Shown: one piece after another, positions 1 to 11,248 of the stretch | Layout: every line of letters begins with the position of its first letter | How positions within the stretch are numbered: the stretch's first letter is position 1 | From: Thalassia testudinum | Lineage: Eukaryota > Streptophyta > Magnoliopsida > Alismatales > Hydrocharitaceae | DNA length: 64,000 bases | Direction of reading: 5' to 3' | Assembly: GCA_037157565.1 (NCBI GenBank) | Contig: JAZHRO010000014.1 | Coordinates: 96,007,501-96,071,500, forward strand | Position numbers and translations under genes: made by a program | The notes under the pieces: generated by a model | The model's input: the letters and a program-made list of their open reading frames with translations, nothing else | What the model was told of the DNA's origin: nothing | The model's database searches: none

Positions 1-62
1 CATAATCCTAAGAGCTAGGTTTGTTTTAATGCATAGGAATAATGTTAAACTGGTGTTTATCA
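1..62 (-). repeat. Terminal 62 bp of the element A 3' LTR
   Basis: This matches 7367-7428 with 3 mismatches and ends in the same TTTATCA, immediately followed by the PPT. The rest of this LTR lies left of the window. Confidence 0.9.
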
Positions 63-78
63 CACCCCCATGCTTATC
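63..78 (-). promoter_or_regulatory. Polypurine tract (PPT) of element A
   Basis: On the minus strand this reads GATAAGCATGGGGGTG directly against the LTR start. A similar tract sits at the same place in B (55762-55777). It would prime plus-strand DNA synthesis during reverse transcription. Confidence 0.85.
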
Positions 79-1440
79 TTTTGCTAGTCTCTTAGCAAAA
101 CTTTAATTTTTTGTAAAATAAATTTTTGGGAAATCTAATTTTTTTTTGCTTTTGAGTAGAAAAATATTAAGGGACCTTGGTTGATCTAAACACAGGAGGC
201 ATCGGATTCGTTAGGGATAAACATTGGGATTTGTTTTTTGATCCAAAAATTAGGCAAAACGGGATCAATATATCCTCCAGAAAATTCACAAATTAACCCC
301 TTGTTAATTCAGATGACTTGAAATTTCTATTTTTTGGATTTTTCTTGCTCTTGAATCTAATTCGCAACTTACAATTTCCTTTAAAACCATATGTTCGTGC
401 TTGTGAAAAGCCAGCATTTATAAGGGCATGTTTTTGGTTTTAAACTTTTTTTTTCTCCCCTATGCTTATTTTTAGCTTAGTCTTACAACAGATGTGTCGG
501 GATCATCATTCCTATTACTAATCCTCGAGGGGGCTCTGGCACTAGTACTTCGGGATTGCACTATCCATGACACCACCCAGGAGCTCACAACCCCAAAACA
601 CAATGCGGTGTAAAGGGGCACTCTAAGCAAACTTAGGCTCTTGCTCTGACACTATAGGTAGAGCACCGTCCAAGACACTTGAGCTGCTAAAATGTGCTTT
701 AATGCTCCGTCTAAAGATATGAAATATAGATATAGAGCAGCATCGAGGCGGTAACATGTTGACATCGCATCCTCAAAGGAGGCATTTTCCTCCTCAGCGA
801 TGGGAACTCAAACCAATGATCTGCTTCAGACTTTTACTAAGTTCAAGCAAGGGAGTTTTTCTGATTTTTAGTAGTTTTTATTTGTTGGCTTGTGTGTGAA
901 ATTTGACACAGGAAGTTCCACAAGAAATGCAAGTTTTTGAATCAGAAACTAAGCCAAATACTTTCCATATTACAAAAGAGGATCAAGTCACCTGAACTAT
1001 CTTGAGTTCAGGTGGAATTTTAGAGAAGGATATCTGATCTAGTCTAAAAGTAGACCCTGAAATTCTGATGATCAGATTTATATCCTCATCCCTAGTTTCT
1101 TAAAGATTAAATCCCATTGTACCAAAAGTGAGTTTTTTCAACCTTAGTCCCAATTTCAAAATTTTTCCTCAAAAAGTATTCAACATTTTTATTTTTCTGG
1201 TTATGCATGCAGAAAAATAAAATAACTAAAGAAAAATGCATGTTTTTAGGTTTTGAAAATCCTAAATCGATCTTCAAATTTTAAAAACACCCCCCCATGC
1301 TTAAGATATGCAATGTCCTCATGCATTACAAGGGAAAAGGGATCAACTTAATGAAGAGCGATCGGGTTTAGGATGGTCAAAACCTGGAAAAAGAAAGGAA
1401 AAAGTAAAGTAGGAAAAATGATGGGTTACCTCCCATCCAG
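79..1440 (-). other. Element A 3' untranslated region
   Basis: Non-coding and collinear with B 55778-57140; the segment around 510-800 is particularly well conserved between the copies. At 1288-1322 there is a second PPT-like core (AAGCATGGGGGGGTG) preceded by GAGGACATTGC. This module recurs downstream of the coding region in B, E and I. No convincing ORF. Confidence 0.75.
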
Positions 1441-1458
1441 TGCTATCTTTTATGCCAT

Positions 1459-2199
1459 TCAGCCGAGCGTGAAGGTATGCACGGAAAACGAACAGTCATG
1501 TAAATAATTGGACACTTGAATATCCTCAAGAAATGTGTTTTCCTTAAGATCCCTGAAAAGATGAATGGTAAAGAAGTCGAGATCAAAATGAAATGGAAAA
1601 ATGGAAGGATGACCCAGATTTGGCCATGGTTTAAGTGCTTGTATAATGCTAAACTCTTGTGGGTCGGGTGATAGGTCCAATGGAAAGGGATGGGGAAAGG
1701 AGTCAATGAGATGTAGGGTGGGTGAAGTTAGTGTGGATGTTTTTGGTGAAAAATCAGAAAGATGAAAAGGGGGAAAGTCAAACCCTAGTTGATTTGGAAA
1801 GTCCTGGACCACGTAGTTATCCTTCGAATAAGAATCAATAAAATCTTGATCAATAGTGGTCAAAGTTGAGTGAGATTGGATCAACAATGACTTTTCAAAT
1901 ACTGCTTCCATTTTATTATCAGTGTCCTAAAAAATTTTGTGATCAATGGACCTCTTGGAAGGTTGAAATAAATCTAATGAGAAGGTCTGGTTACTGCAAG
2001 TTATATTCATTTTCCCAGAATGAGAATTGATATTAGCTATGGCCATAATTATAAAAGTTATTCCAAGGATGGCATTAATGAGAGCCTTAGGTACCCCTAT
2101 GTCAAGGACCAGAAAATTTACCGGAAATAGACAATTCGGGACCTCGATAATACTATCCTCAACAATTCCCCGCAGTTGAATGGTAGATAGGTCTTCCAA
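1459..2199 (-). pseudogene. Element A protease remnant followed by an unrelated ORF that replaces RT-RNaseH-IN
   Basis: Two open stretches, 1927-2199 and 1459-1911, lie in the same frame and are separated by one TAG. The first reads like the C-terminal part of an Athila-type aspartic protease (a RGIVEDSIIEV-like segment, then a degenerate counterpart of GRPFLATA), collinear with B around 60260-60600. After a start shared with B (MEAVFEKS against VEETLQIS), the second encodes about 140 residues rich in Phe, Pro, Ser and Asp with no RT motif. In B the same interval holds about 3 kb of RT, RNase H and integrase. I do not recognise the substituted segment. It could be a degenerate filler or a real replacement ORF; its openness over 150 codons in a decayed element is the only sign of the latter. 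Confidence 0.6.
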
Positions 2200-2663
2200 T
2201 TGAAATTGAACCTTAGTAGGTTTTAAATCACCGAATCGAAATTCCTCAAATAAGACCAGGGAGATGAGATTACTAGAGGTACCTAAGTTGAGAGGGGCAC
2301 GAAAAAAAATGGTGTCAGTTATGATAACTGAGATGAGTGATATGCCCTGGTCCTTTTTTGTGAAAGGCAGCTTGCTCTGAAAAACTGAGCTGGCTCACTT
2401 TGAAAGGACCAACCTTCCTAGATTCTGATCACGCCCTTTTGAAGTAAATTTTTTAGAGGCATGGGTAAAATCTAAGAGGGGAATATTCCTCTCGACTTGC
2501 TCAAAAAAGTCCAAAGGATTGTGGTCAGAGGGCTCTGATTTTGGATTGTTGGATTGCAGTTTTTGAGAGTGGGAAGTAGGGTTTGAATCAGGTGTTTTTG
2601 GGACTTCTTTTTCTCTTTTTTATTGAGGTTAGGGGAGTCAATCTACATTGGTTGAGAATTAGT

Positions 2664-3155
2664 TTAATCATTTGAATGTGAAGGCCTTAAGTCCATGGTG
2701 GTTTCCTCACTCCTCAAAGTCTCTGCATACGCAGTTTGGTGATCACTAGGAGGAGGTGGGGGGGCCTGATGTTGATAGAAACTGGGTTGGTGCTGCAATA
2801 TTGGGTTAATAGGAGGCTGAACCATGTGGTTTTGATGTTGGTATCCACCCGGGTGTTGGTTCCTGTGGTTAATAAAGTTTGGTGTGGGTTGGGATGGTGA
2901 GTGTCCTGTAGGTCTTTGAGTCGAAATATCCCCAATTTGATCATTGAGATTGTTAATAAGATGGGTTGTTTCCCTTGTTTTTCTTTGTAACTCCTGCAAG
3001 GTTTTCATCATCTGGGCATTAATGTCTTCTTGAGATTGCCCAGATTGATAAGTCTGATTTGAACCATACCCTCCAAACGGGTTCTGTTGTTGGTGTGGAA
3101 CCGGATTGGTCCAGGAGTGAGCCAGATAATTCTCCCCATAAGAGGAATTTTTCAA
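2664..3155 (-). pseudogene. Element A gag C-terminal region
   Basis: A 163-codon open stretch, rich in Gln, Pro, Asn and His, on the minus strand. It aligns with B 61029-61600: both share a W-x2-NP segment, a GQSQEDINA/GPSQEDINT segment, a predicted helix (MKTLQELQRK) and a PLR/GKTT-like end. In this lineage the region lies after the capsid domain and near the protease junction. The central capsid-like part and any zinc knuckle are missing in A. Non-functional as Gag. Confidence 0.7.
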
Positions 3156-3393
3156 TTTCTCCTGGAAAGTAGGGACATTTTGGGTGGGGTGATGATTGGG
3201 ATAAACATTCCCCGTTGAACCATAGAAAGCCTAAGAATAATAATTATACTCAGCACAGGATTTATGCAGATTTTCTCTCTTGCGGGTGTTAGCTAGGGTG
3301 AAACATGGGATTTATGGAGCTTGTTAAGTGTAGCAGGTTGGCCCTGGTTGGCTAGGTCATTAATTCCTTGTGCAACTGTTGCTGAATTTCTAG
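3156..3393 (-). other. Element A gag deletion zone
   Basis: Only scattered matches to the B gag region remain here (a TGCAGATTTTCTC segment matching B near 61658, and a weak match to B near 62546). Roughly 0.9 kb of capsid-coding sequence present in B between about 61720 and 62640 has been lost. Confidence 0.5.
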
Positions 3394-3510
3394 CTAAGCC
3401 ATGATAGAGTGGACATTAGGTGGAGGGGCCTGATTAAGAAGCTCCTCGGTGGAAAGATTGGGGAAAGAATAATTAGCATGCAAGTTAGAGGACCAATTTT
3501 TATTTTCCAT
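3394..3510 (-). pseudogene. Element A gag N-terminus
   Basis: The ATG at 3508-3510 opens MENKNW, matching MENLRS at 62775 in B; about 38 codons follow before a stop. Upstream codons in the same frame match the B leader and are probably untranslated. This is the start of gag, cut off from its body by deletion. Confidence 0.55.
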
Positions 3511-5167
3511 TTTTAAAGAAGAGGAAGAATGTAGGAAAGGTCTTTTTGGGGAGGCAAAATAAAGTGGTCCCTCCAAGTGTGGAGTTTTGGACTGTCGCCC
3601 ATGCAAAATGGAAGAAATGGGAAGGGAGGAGAAGAGATGGAGAAGAGAGAAGTGTGCACACAAGCAATCAATTTCTAGACCTAGCTTAATTGTAACTCCC
3701 AAGAAATTAACCTAAGACTTGGTCTACCTAGGAAATAAGTAATCAACAGTGAATACCCGTTCTGTCAACAAATCTAGGCAAGTTGCTTAAGGGGATGTTT
3801 GGGCCCAAGTGTTTCCCAGGAAAATCCCTAACTGCTTGTACAAGCCCGCGCCTGGTCATTTGACATGGCCCCTCAGCCTGAACACCAGATATAGATGACA
3901 GAATTGGTATTAACTAGAGAAAACTTAAGACCTATATAGCAAGCCTAAGTTGATGAAAACCTTAGGGGTCAAATTGCTACAAATTTTAATTAGGTCTAGG
4001 ATACTAGTGTGCACACAGAATGTGAAGGACATTGATTGGGTTGTTGCTTTGTTATTTCAATTTTTTTTGTGCGCGTAGGAATTGGAAAGTGGTTCCAATT
4101 TCAAACAAGTTGTCACACAATTTTTGTATTTTTGTCTTTTAGGATTCAATTTAATTTAATGTATTTTAGGGTTTCTTTTTTAAATGTTCAAACAAGTTTG
4201 AAACTTCCACAATCAAAGGAAAACAAGTTGTATGGGTGACGATATGTTTCCTTTATGTTGTGGGACTAAAAAGCAAGAAAGAAACCCTAATTGGATTTGA
4301 ACCCTAATATAGAAACTTACTACCAATGGATTATTTTTAGGCTTTCTAAATAAGTAGTGGTCCAAAAAATGCAACCAACACCACTACCTTATGTAAATCA
4401 AACAAGGATTCTAGAAAAGATTTTTTTAAGATTTTAGGGATTTTTTGTTATTTGTTTTGAATTTTTATTTGTGCTGGTGTCAAAGTCCAGAAATGATACC
4501 TGTGAGTATTCTGGACCTTTTGTACCACCATTGGCCTCGGAAAATTTTGATGATTCTATGTGAGATGTATAATTTCACAAGGATTCTAGAAAGCTAAATT
4601 TCATGAAAATTGGATGAGTATAAAAATTCAAAAATTCACGGACAGTAGTAAAATAGGAAGATTAGAGGGTGTGATCCCTCTGCAATCCACGAGTTTTTAA
4701 AAATTAAATACATAGCCAATGGATCTGAAATTTGGAACAGATGTTCCTAACATAATTTAGAATCACTGTATGAAAGTTTATGATTTTAGGAGGCCTGTGG
4801 TGTTGGAAATTGATTTTTGAAGTCCAGATAGAAATCTGGACCCAAAAATCAAAACACCAACACTTGGATTGGAGTGGTGCTTAATGAAGCATACAAGCAA
4901 ATAATGAATTTTAATGGACACCACTCCACTTAATTAAATTGTTTAAGGTCATGAAAGCCAACTTTAATATTTTTTTGGTAGTTTTAATTGATTATGTGAC
5001 AAGAAAATAGAACCAACTTGAATTTCGCAGGGAGTAAAGGAACTTTGATCTCTCGCTTCCAAATTCTCGCTTTCTTCCTGCAATTCCTACACACAAGGGA
5101 GAAAAGAAAGAGAAGGGGATGAGATCCACTTCAAGAAAGAGGAAAATGATTAATGCAAAGCCGTGCC
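3511..5167 (-). other. Element A 5' leader
   Basis: Non-coding leader between PBS and gag. It is collinear with B 62776-64000, with which it shares long segments such as the stretch beginning near 3708 (B near 62988). The alignment predicts that the 5' LTR of B starts about 430 bp past the window end. Short ORFs here have no recognisable content. Confidence 0.75.
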
Positions 5168-5185
5168 TCCCCAGCAACGGCGCCA
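5168..5185 (-). promoter_or_regulatory. Primer-binding site of element A (tRNA-Asp type)
   Basis: The minus strand reads TGGCGCCGTTGCTGGGGA-like sequence, complementary with one mismatch to the 3' end of plant tRNA-Asp (ending GGCAACGGCGCCA). It lies 5 bp from the LTR end, the usual spacing for the group. Confidence 0.9.
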
Positions 5186-6072
5186 ACAAATGATGCAAAA
5201 AATCATGTGATTTGTAATTAGGGTTTTTAATGTCGATGTAACATGCGAATTAGCATATGCTTTTAAATTTATATTCCTAGATAGGGGAGCATATATGATC
5301 ATCCAAGGAGGCCAAATGTTTGCAAAATTAAATCCCTTTCTTGGAAATCGAGCTCAACTTTCTTTTTGGTGTTTTATATATATGATTTTTATAGGTTTTG
5401 AAATAACGACAATACGAATTTTGTTGATAGCAGGAAAACAACTACTACCTATTTCAATAAAGCTAACCCTAAGGTGACAGGTAGAGCCTCTTCCTAAGCT
5501 CACCCTAAGCATGTGGAGTCCTAGAATAATTAATGAGAGGGAGTGAAACAAATGCTAGGCAAAAATTGTAAAAAGCTATGCAACAAAAATTGAAAGAAGG
5601 TAACTTGAATTAAAAATGAACTTGTTCTACACAAAACATATAGAGGAAAGCTTCTAATCTACTTGAAATGGAAGAAGATGAAAACACAAATCCTCTAAAT
5701 GAAATGGTGAAGATGATGGCTTCTTGCTCAAAGCCTAGTAGCTCCTGAGCTTGAAAAGAGTCCTCCAACTCCTTCTTTAGATGCTCCTCCAAATGATGTC
5801 CTCCAAGGTGGTACCTACCACGTTCAATTCTCCTCCTCAAGGGTGGATGTACACCCTAGTTCCTTCTCCTTTGCCTGGCTGTCCTCCATGAAGTAGAATG
5901 GCCCTCCTCGGTGCGGCACAAGTTTAAGAGAGTGGGGAGAAGAATGCAGCAAAGGGGTGGGTGATGTGCCCCCTTAATCTTCTTCTCTACTCTTGCTTCT
6001 TGGCCGTGGGTGTAGGTGGGTATAGGTAGAATAATAAAATAAGGGAGGATGATTTTTATTTGGTGATATGGT

Positions 6073-6084
6073 GGGTTTATATAG
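6073..6084 (-). promoter_or_regulatory. TATA box in the element A LTR
   Basis: CTATATAAACC on the minus strand, downstream of the repeat-rich U3. C has CTCTATAAAAAG at the equivalent place (about 22605-22620); in B it has decayed near 54395. Confidence 0.6.
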
Positions 6085-6479
6085 AGGTGGAGAGGGGGGT
6101 AGTTGGCATGAATAGGTGGAGGGCTAGGATGGAGTTTGGTGGTGGTTATGAGTGGTTAGAATGATCCTTGGGCTAGGGTTAGTTGGCGCCACCTTAAATG
6201 GTGTTAAGGGGTTGGTTATGGTGGTGTTGGTGGATTTTGGTGGTGGAGAGACACCACCATTTTGGCGCCAACCTAGGGTCTTCTAGGAGGGGGTTAGGTG
6301 GATGGTGGAGATGGATTTAAGGGGAGATATGTGGTGGAGATGAAGGGGATTTTGGAGGGAAAGATGGCGCCAAAAGGGAAGGGTTCTAGAAGGTTATTTT
6401 GGAAGGAAAATAGGTGGCTTTTGGTAGTGGTGATGGGGTGAAGGGGTGTGATGGTGGTGGTGCCAACTTGGAGTAGGAT

Positions 6480-7215
6480 AGCTAGCTTAGGTTTGCTTAG
6501 CTGATGGAGCTAGCTAGGGTTGAGTTGAAGGTGGTTGATGGTTAAGGTGCTGGTTGCTATCTAAGCTAAGCTAAGCTAAGCTAGCTTAGCTAGCTATGGA
6601 GTGGATGAGAATGTAATGTGAGCTAAGGTTTGAAGATAAGAGCTATGGAGGAGAACTCTAGAGCTTGAAATGGAGCTGGCAGCTGCTGAAGAGGCTGGCA
6701 TGGAGCTATTCTGGCTGGCTTAGCTTGCTGGTTCTTTGCTAGCTGCTAAGCCAAGCTAAAGTGAGCTGGCTTCTACCATAACGAGCTGAGGTGAGCTGGG
6801 TCTGGTGCTCCTGGGGAGGATCAAGATGGTTGAGGTAGCTAAGGTAGCTTAGCTCAACTGAGTTGAGCTAAGATGAGTCCCCGAGAGCTGGACTTGAGCT
6901 TCTTGAGTTGGAATCGAGTCATTTTCAGCTGGCTGGAGTTGAGTAGAGTTGGATGTAGCTGGACCCGAGCTGGGGTGAACTCCAGTCAACTCAGTTGAGC
7001 TAGCTAGAGCCCTCTATGGACTAATGGGAGTTGAGTTGAGCTAGTCTCAACTAAATTGAGCTGGATCTAAGCTGACCTGAGCTAGGGTGAGTTAAGATAA
7101 GCTCTCTTGAGCTGCCATTTAGTTGAGATGAGCTGACCCTAATCCAAGTGAGCTGGATTCCAGCTATGGTAAGCTAGATCAGGCTGAGTTCCAGCTAGTT
7201 TGAGCTTCTCCTTCA
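6480..7215 (-). repeat. AGCT-rich degenerate repeat array in LTR U3
   Basis: Dozens of AGCT tetranucleotides recur in units such as GAGCTGAGCT and AAGCTAAGCT, with a short pure run near 6563-6595. The same array occurs at the same LTR position in C (about 22970-23580) and B (about 54880-55545). It belongs to the family's U3 and is not an independent satellite. Confidence 0.85.
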
Positions 7216-7428
7216 CCTGTTGCCTTCCTGAGTGCTGCGATTCTAGGGATCTACCAATCTGTTTATCCCTAACACTCACAAAAACATATTAAAAACACAA
7301 TAAAAAATGCAATGCATGCCTAACCTAATTTATGCCTAAATGCAACCCAAAAACTCGTTTGCGGAGCATAATCCTAAGAGGTAGGTTTGTTTTAATGCAT
7401 AAGAATAATGATAAACTGGTGTTTATCA

Positions 7429-8597
7429 GTGAGGATGAAGGGGATAGGGACACCGGCTGGTACTGCTCATCGAGGAAGAAGGCAAGGAAGGAGGATCAAC
7501 CATTGGTATTGCATTCAGACGATGAGGAGTGGCAAAGAGACTAGCCAGAGCTCGAAAATCCTTTTGGTCAAATTAGGAGAGAGGAATTTGTGGTAGATCT
7601 GGTCGAAATCGAGCTTAGGCCGAACAGTTTGCCCTGGGGAGTCTTATATATGCAGTTAAAGGGTGATTAGAGCTTGGGAAGCAAGCTTCGCAAGCTTAGA
7701 AGGTAGCCAAAGTTGGAAACCCAACTCTCTCATACGTTCTCATGAGAGATTGGGAAAGAATTGAAGCTCAAGAATCGGTTTGATTGAAAGAGAATTTCAA
7801 GAGGGATCTCCGATTCAAATTTGCGGAAGTTTCATCAATCAATCAAGGAGAAATTCTTGGTTGATTGTCGTCGGAGCTTTAAAATTACGATTTCTCTGTG
7901 GTGGGGGCCTTTTTGTGAAGAAGACAAAGAAGTTGGGGGCTTTTTTGTAAGAAGTTCAAAAGCTGAGGGGCTATTGGAGATAAAGAAGGTTAAACTTGGA
8001 CTAAATTGCAAAATTGGTTGAAACAATCTCATATTGGGCCAAAATTTCGATAGAAATCTAATTTTGACCTAAGGAATCCAATGGTGCAGTTAGATATTGG
8101 TTTTGACCTCGTTTGACTAGCTAATTTATGTAGAAACCCAAATTAGGGCAAAAGTCTGTCTGTGACTCTATTTTCGATCAGGACGGGTTCTGATGGTGAA
8201 ATTGAAAGTTCCATACCTTAGAGAATATTTTTCTACGAATTATAGAGGGTTTAAGTGAATTTTATCATGACCAAAACCTTGGTAGATTAAGCGACTCTAT
8301 TTTTAGGGTTTCAGATCTCCATTAATTCCTGTAACGCATGAAAACCCATTTTGTTCTATATGAACCCTCTTAATAGACTCTAAATCACATTTGAACTTTG
8401 TTTAGCCCCTGAGAAAACCCATGGTTATTATGTTTTTGTGATAGAATGGTAAATTTGCAGAAATATTGTTGTATTCTTGTCTTTTTCTCAAATCAATGTT
8501 TTGTGCCCGTATGACCTTCTGAAAGATATGTAGGAGCTTTTATTGACCTAATCAGATTAAACTGAGCTAGTTATGTCTCATGATGGTGCTCCCATCA
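7429..8597 (-). repeat. Family K LTR fragment, reverse orientation, truncated by element A
   Basis: Its reverse complement aligns with the start of K1 (23993 onward) and with K2. It ends at 8597 with the K terminal hairpin (TGATGG...CCATCA, 8581-8597). A TATA-like TGCATATATAAGAC lies at about 7642-7655 on the minus strand. The left side is cut at 7428 by element A. The right flank GTTAC leads into the D leader. Short ORFs inside (such as 7821-8021) look accidental. Confidence 0.75.
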
Positions 8598-8761
8598 GTT
8601 ACTCTTAACCTCGATTTCAAACACGTGAAACACGTTCCATCAAGACCTCTTGTCTTGTGTTTGCTTGGTGTATGCTTGGTAGGCACTCTCTTAGAAATAG
8701 TCTTCTTTTCAACCCTAAGCCTGAGAGAATTATTAGGAAAGCCAACAAAGAAAGAAGAAAA
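8598..8761 (+). other. Element D leader remnant
   Basis: Short leader between the K LTR fragment and the gag ATG. An upstream in-frame ATG at 8657 exists, but recognisable Gag similarity begins at 8762. No PBS is visible. Confidence 0.5.
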
Positions 8762-9877
8762 ATGGATGAAGAAAGACCTGAAGAAGAGATTAGGGTTGGT
8801 GAAAATCAGAGAACCTTGAGAGACTATTTCCTCCCTACAACCCACCATGCCTTACCTATCCAAAGACTTGGAGTGGATAATCCATATGAAATCAAGAGCA
8901 GCACCATATCTTTGCTCCCCTCTTTTTATGGTACTGCTAGGGAGGATCCCTACAGGCATCTTGAGGAATTCACCAAGGTCTATTCCATGGTGAAGCTCCA
9001 GGGCTTTACTGATGAAGCATTGATGAGGACTCTATTTCCATTCTCCCTTAAGGATAAGGTCAAGCACTAGTATCATACCATAGATATAAGGGTAAATGAT
9101 TGGGCCACCCTTAAGGGAGAATTCTTGAAAATGTATTTTCCTATGACTCAGACCAACCACTTCAAAAGAGAGATTATGGGTTTTACTCAACAAGAAGGGG
9201 AGCAATTTCACGAGACTTGGGAGTGCTTTAATAACCTTCTTAGGTTTTGCCCCCCCCATCAGGTGCCAAGATGACAGTTGGTTGAAAGGTTCTATAATGG
9301 ATTATCTGAAAGGCACAAGTAAACCATTGATGTAGCCTGTGCAGGAACCTTCATGACCAAAATTGAGGATGAAGCCTTGGCATTATTTGAAACATTAAGT
9401 GACAATTTCATACATATGTCCTCTGCCTATCAAGAAAGAAAACCATCATTCCAGCAGAAGAAGATAGACACCCATGAAGTAGGGGCTACTTAGGATTTGG
9501 CTTAGCAAATTCAACTATTGAACAAAAACTTTGATAGGCTTTTAGCAAACACCGAGATGAACCCACAAGCAGCCTCTATCTTTTAGACTTCAAGTGAATG
9601 CTCCATTTGCCAAAGCACAATGCATGCCACTGTGGAGTGCCACTAGGAAAATCAATTCCCTGAGTGGATTCAAGCCAACCTGAATGCGGCCCAAGGTTTT
9701 TGCCCACCTCCTCGCAATTACTCTTACTCCAATACCTATAATCCAGGGTGGTGGAACCATCCAAACTTCTCATGGAAGCAAGGTGATGCTTCTAACTCAA
9801 GGAATACAAGACCCCTACCTCCCCAACCCATTTACCGGCCATCCTATGCAAACCCTCCTCAGATTAAGCCTTCTGAG
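8762..9877 (+). pseudogene. Element D gag (capsid and zinc knuckle), broken
   Basis: Gag starts at 8762 (MDEERPEEE). The capsid region carries family hallmarks: a LRDYFLP segment, FYGTAREDPYRHLEEF, and TLFPFSLKDKVKH just before a TAG that replaces the usual Trp codon. Reading on in the same frame through further stops gives FLKMYFP, FHETWECFNNLL and a CX2CX4HX4C zinc knuckle (CSICQSTMHATVEC, about 9600-9641). An NPGWWNHPNFSW motif follows near 9750. The protein would form the virus-like particle and bind RNA. At least six in-frame stops make it non-functional. The continuity of the frame shows decay by point mutation, not by large deletion. Confidence 0.85.
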
Positions 9878-11248
9878 ATGAATGAACTTAAAGCCATGAT
9901 GAAAGTGATGCAAGAACATCAGAATATGGTCATGCAATTTGAGAATAACATTTTTACTAATATGCAATCCCAAATGGTCATCTTATTGAGGCAGTTAGGT
10001 AGCGAGATCCGGGGAAGTTGCCTAGCTCTTCTGAGGAGAACCCGAAGGGGCAAGGGGTTCATATTCATGGAGCACGCCGAAGCTGTGACCGTGCTGAGGA
10101 GTGGAAAGAAAATCGATAAGCCTAATAGCACTCCTACAGTCACCTCTCAGGATTCCCCTCCTACACCAGACCTGACTTCCATCTCCACCGAGGAAGAGCC
10201 ACACTGCTCTCCCTCGCTTGAAATCACCCACTCTGAGGATGTCGCCATTCCACCACCCCTTTCCTGCCATGGTGACCCCTTTACCCAAAAGCCGAGGGTG
10301 CCCTATCCAAAGTGCTTATCTACTCCAGAGGAATCTTCTGTAGGCTCATCTGGAGCCAAGGGTAGGACAAAGGAGATTATGGACACTTTTAGGCAAGTCC
10401 AGATAAACTTGCCTCTATTGGAAGCTATCAAACAGATCCCATCCTATGCCAAGTTTCTAAAGGACCTGTGCACCGAGAAGCGTCGATCTAGGAGACAGGT
10501 CCAAGCTAAGGTCATCCTTCTTGACCATCTTATCTCGGTTCTCCAACATGGAGCACCCCACAAAATGGAAGACCCATGGGCCTCGTATATTTCAGTGGTT
10601 ATAGGTAACCAACACATTGACGAGGCTCTGCTCGATCTGGGCATGGGGGTGAACATTTCAACAAGTTCTGTCTACGACCTTTTGGGAGGAGGTGATTTAA
10701 AGCCTAGTCCAGTCATCCTCCAGGTTGTAGATAGATTGTTTAAGACACCACGAGGATTATTGGAAGATGTCCTGGTGAGAGTGGAGGACTTCTTATTCCC
10801 TATTGTGCTAGATACTGACCCATCTAATAAAGCCACCAAGCCATTCATTACTCTAGGACGCCCATTCCTAGCCACAGCCAATGCCTCTATCAATTGTAGA
10901 TCAGGGGCACTTAAAATGGGCTTTGGGAATAAGAAGATTCGGTTGAATGTTTTTGATACCTACAAGCAATTCGGACGAGAAGATTGTTCCCAGATTGAGG
11001 TAGTTGATAGAATCATTGAAGAAACTAATCCGGCACTCTTATGTAGAGATCCCCTTCAAAAGGTCATATCTAAGGACCATCCTCCGACTATCGAAGAAAC
11101 TGAAGAGGAAATATCTAAATTAGAAGAGTTGCTAGGTGTACACACAGAGTCTCTGTCCACTCCCTGGACCGTGAAGGTAGATCTGCTACCTGGGCGGGGT
11201 CATCTCAACACAAATCCTCAATCCAAAAGGCTCCTGAGTTGGAGTTGA
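9878..11248 (+). pseudogene. Element D gag tail and aspartic protease
   Basis: A 456-codon stretch open in the gag frame. Residues 1-55 continue Gag; about 60-170 are a Ser/Pro/Thr-rich linker. Around residues 180-215 is the pol-start signature (IPSYAKFLKDLCTEKRR). The retropepsin-like domain follows, with LLDLGMGVN (usual LLDLGAS) as the active-site loop, then TPRGLLEDVLVRV and ITLGRPFLATANASINC. The DLG triplet in place of DTG is normal for this lineage; the MG after it is unusual. The end passes into the RT frame at about 11239 by a frame change. The protease would process Gag-Pol. Confidence 0.85.

Larger units (their letters stand above)
1..7428 (-). mobile_element. Element A: non-autonomous Athila-like LTR retrotransposon, 3' end cut by the window
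   Basis: The element reads on the minus strand. It has a complete 5' LTR at 5191-7428, a tRNA-Asp-type PBS at 5168-5185, an internal region at 63-5190, a PPT at 63-78 and the last 62 bp of the 3' LTR at 1-62. The visible 62 bp differ from the matching end of the 5' LTR at 3 positions. The internal region is collinear with element B (53507-64000) in the 3' UTR, protease remnant, gag tail, gag start and leader. It lacks the RT, RNase H and integrase block and the gag core. It is therefore a deletion derivative that would need proteins in trans. The right flank begins GTGAG; the left flank lies outside the window, so the TSD cannot be checked. Confidence 0.9.
5191..7428 (-). repeat. 5' LTR of element A (2238 bp)
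   Basis: The LTR is bounded TGATGC...TTTATCA, between the PBS and the right flank. Its full length matches the B LTR (53507-55761) and solo LTR C (21696-23764). Read on the minus strand, U3 (right part) carries an AGCT-rich degenerate array (about 6480-7215), then GGCGCC palindromes at 6185, 6264 and 6366. A TATA box (CTATATAAACC, about 6073-6084) follows, with R and U5 further left. No protein-coding content is supported. Confidence 0.92.

Noticed and set aside
6480..7215. CRISPR-like or satellite array
   Set aside because: Units are degenerate and short with no regular spacers, and the array is part of an LTR found three times.
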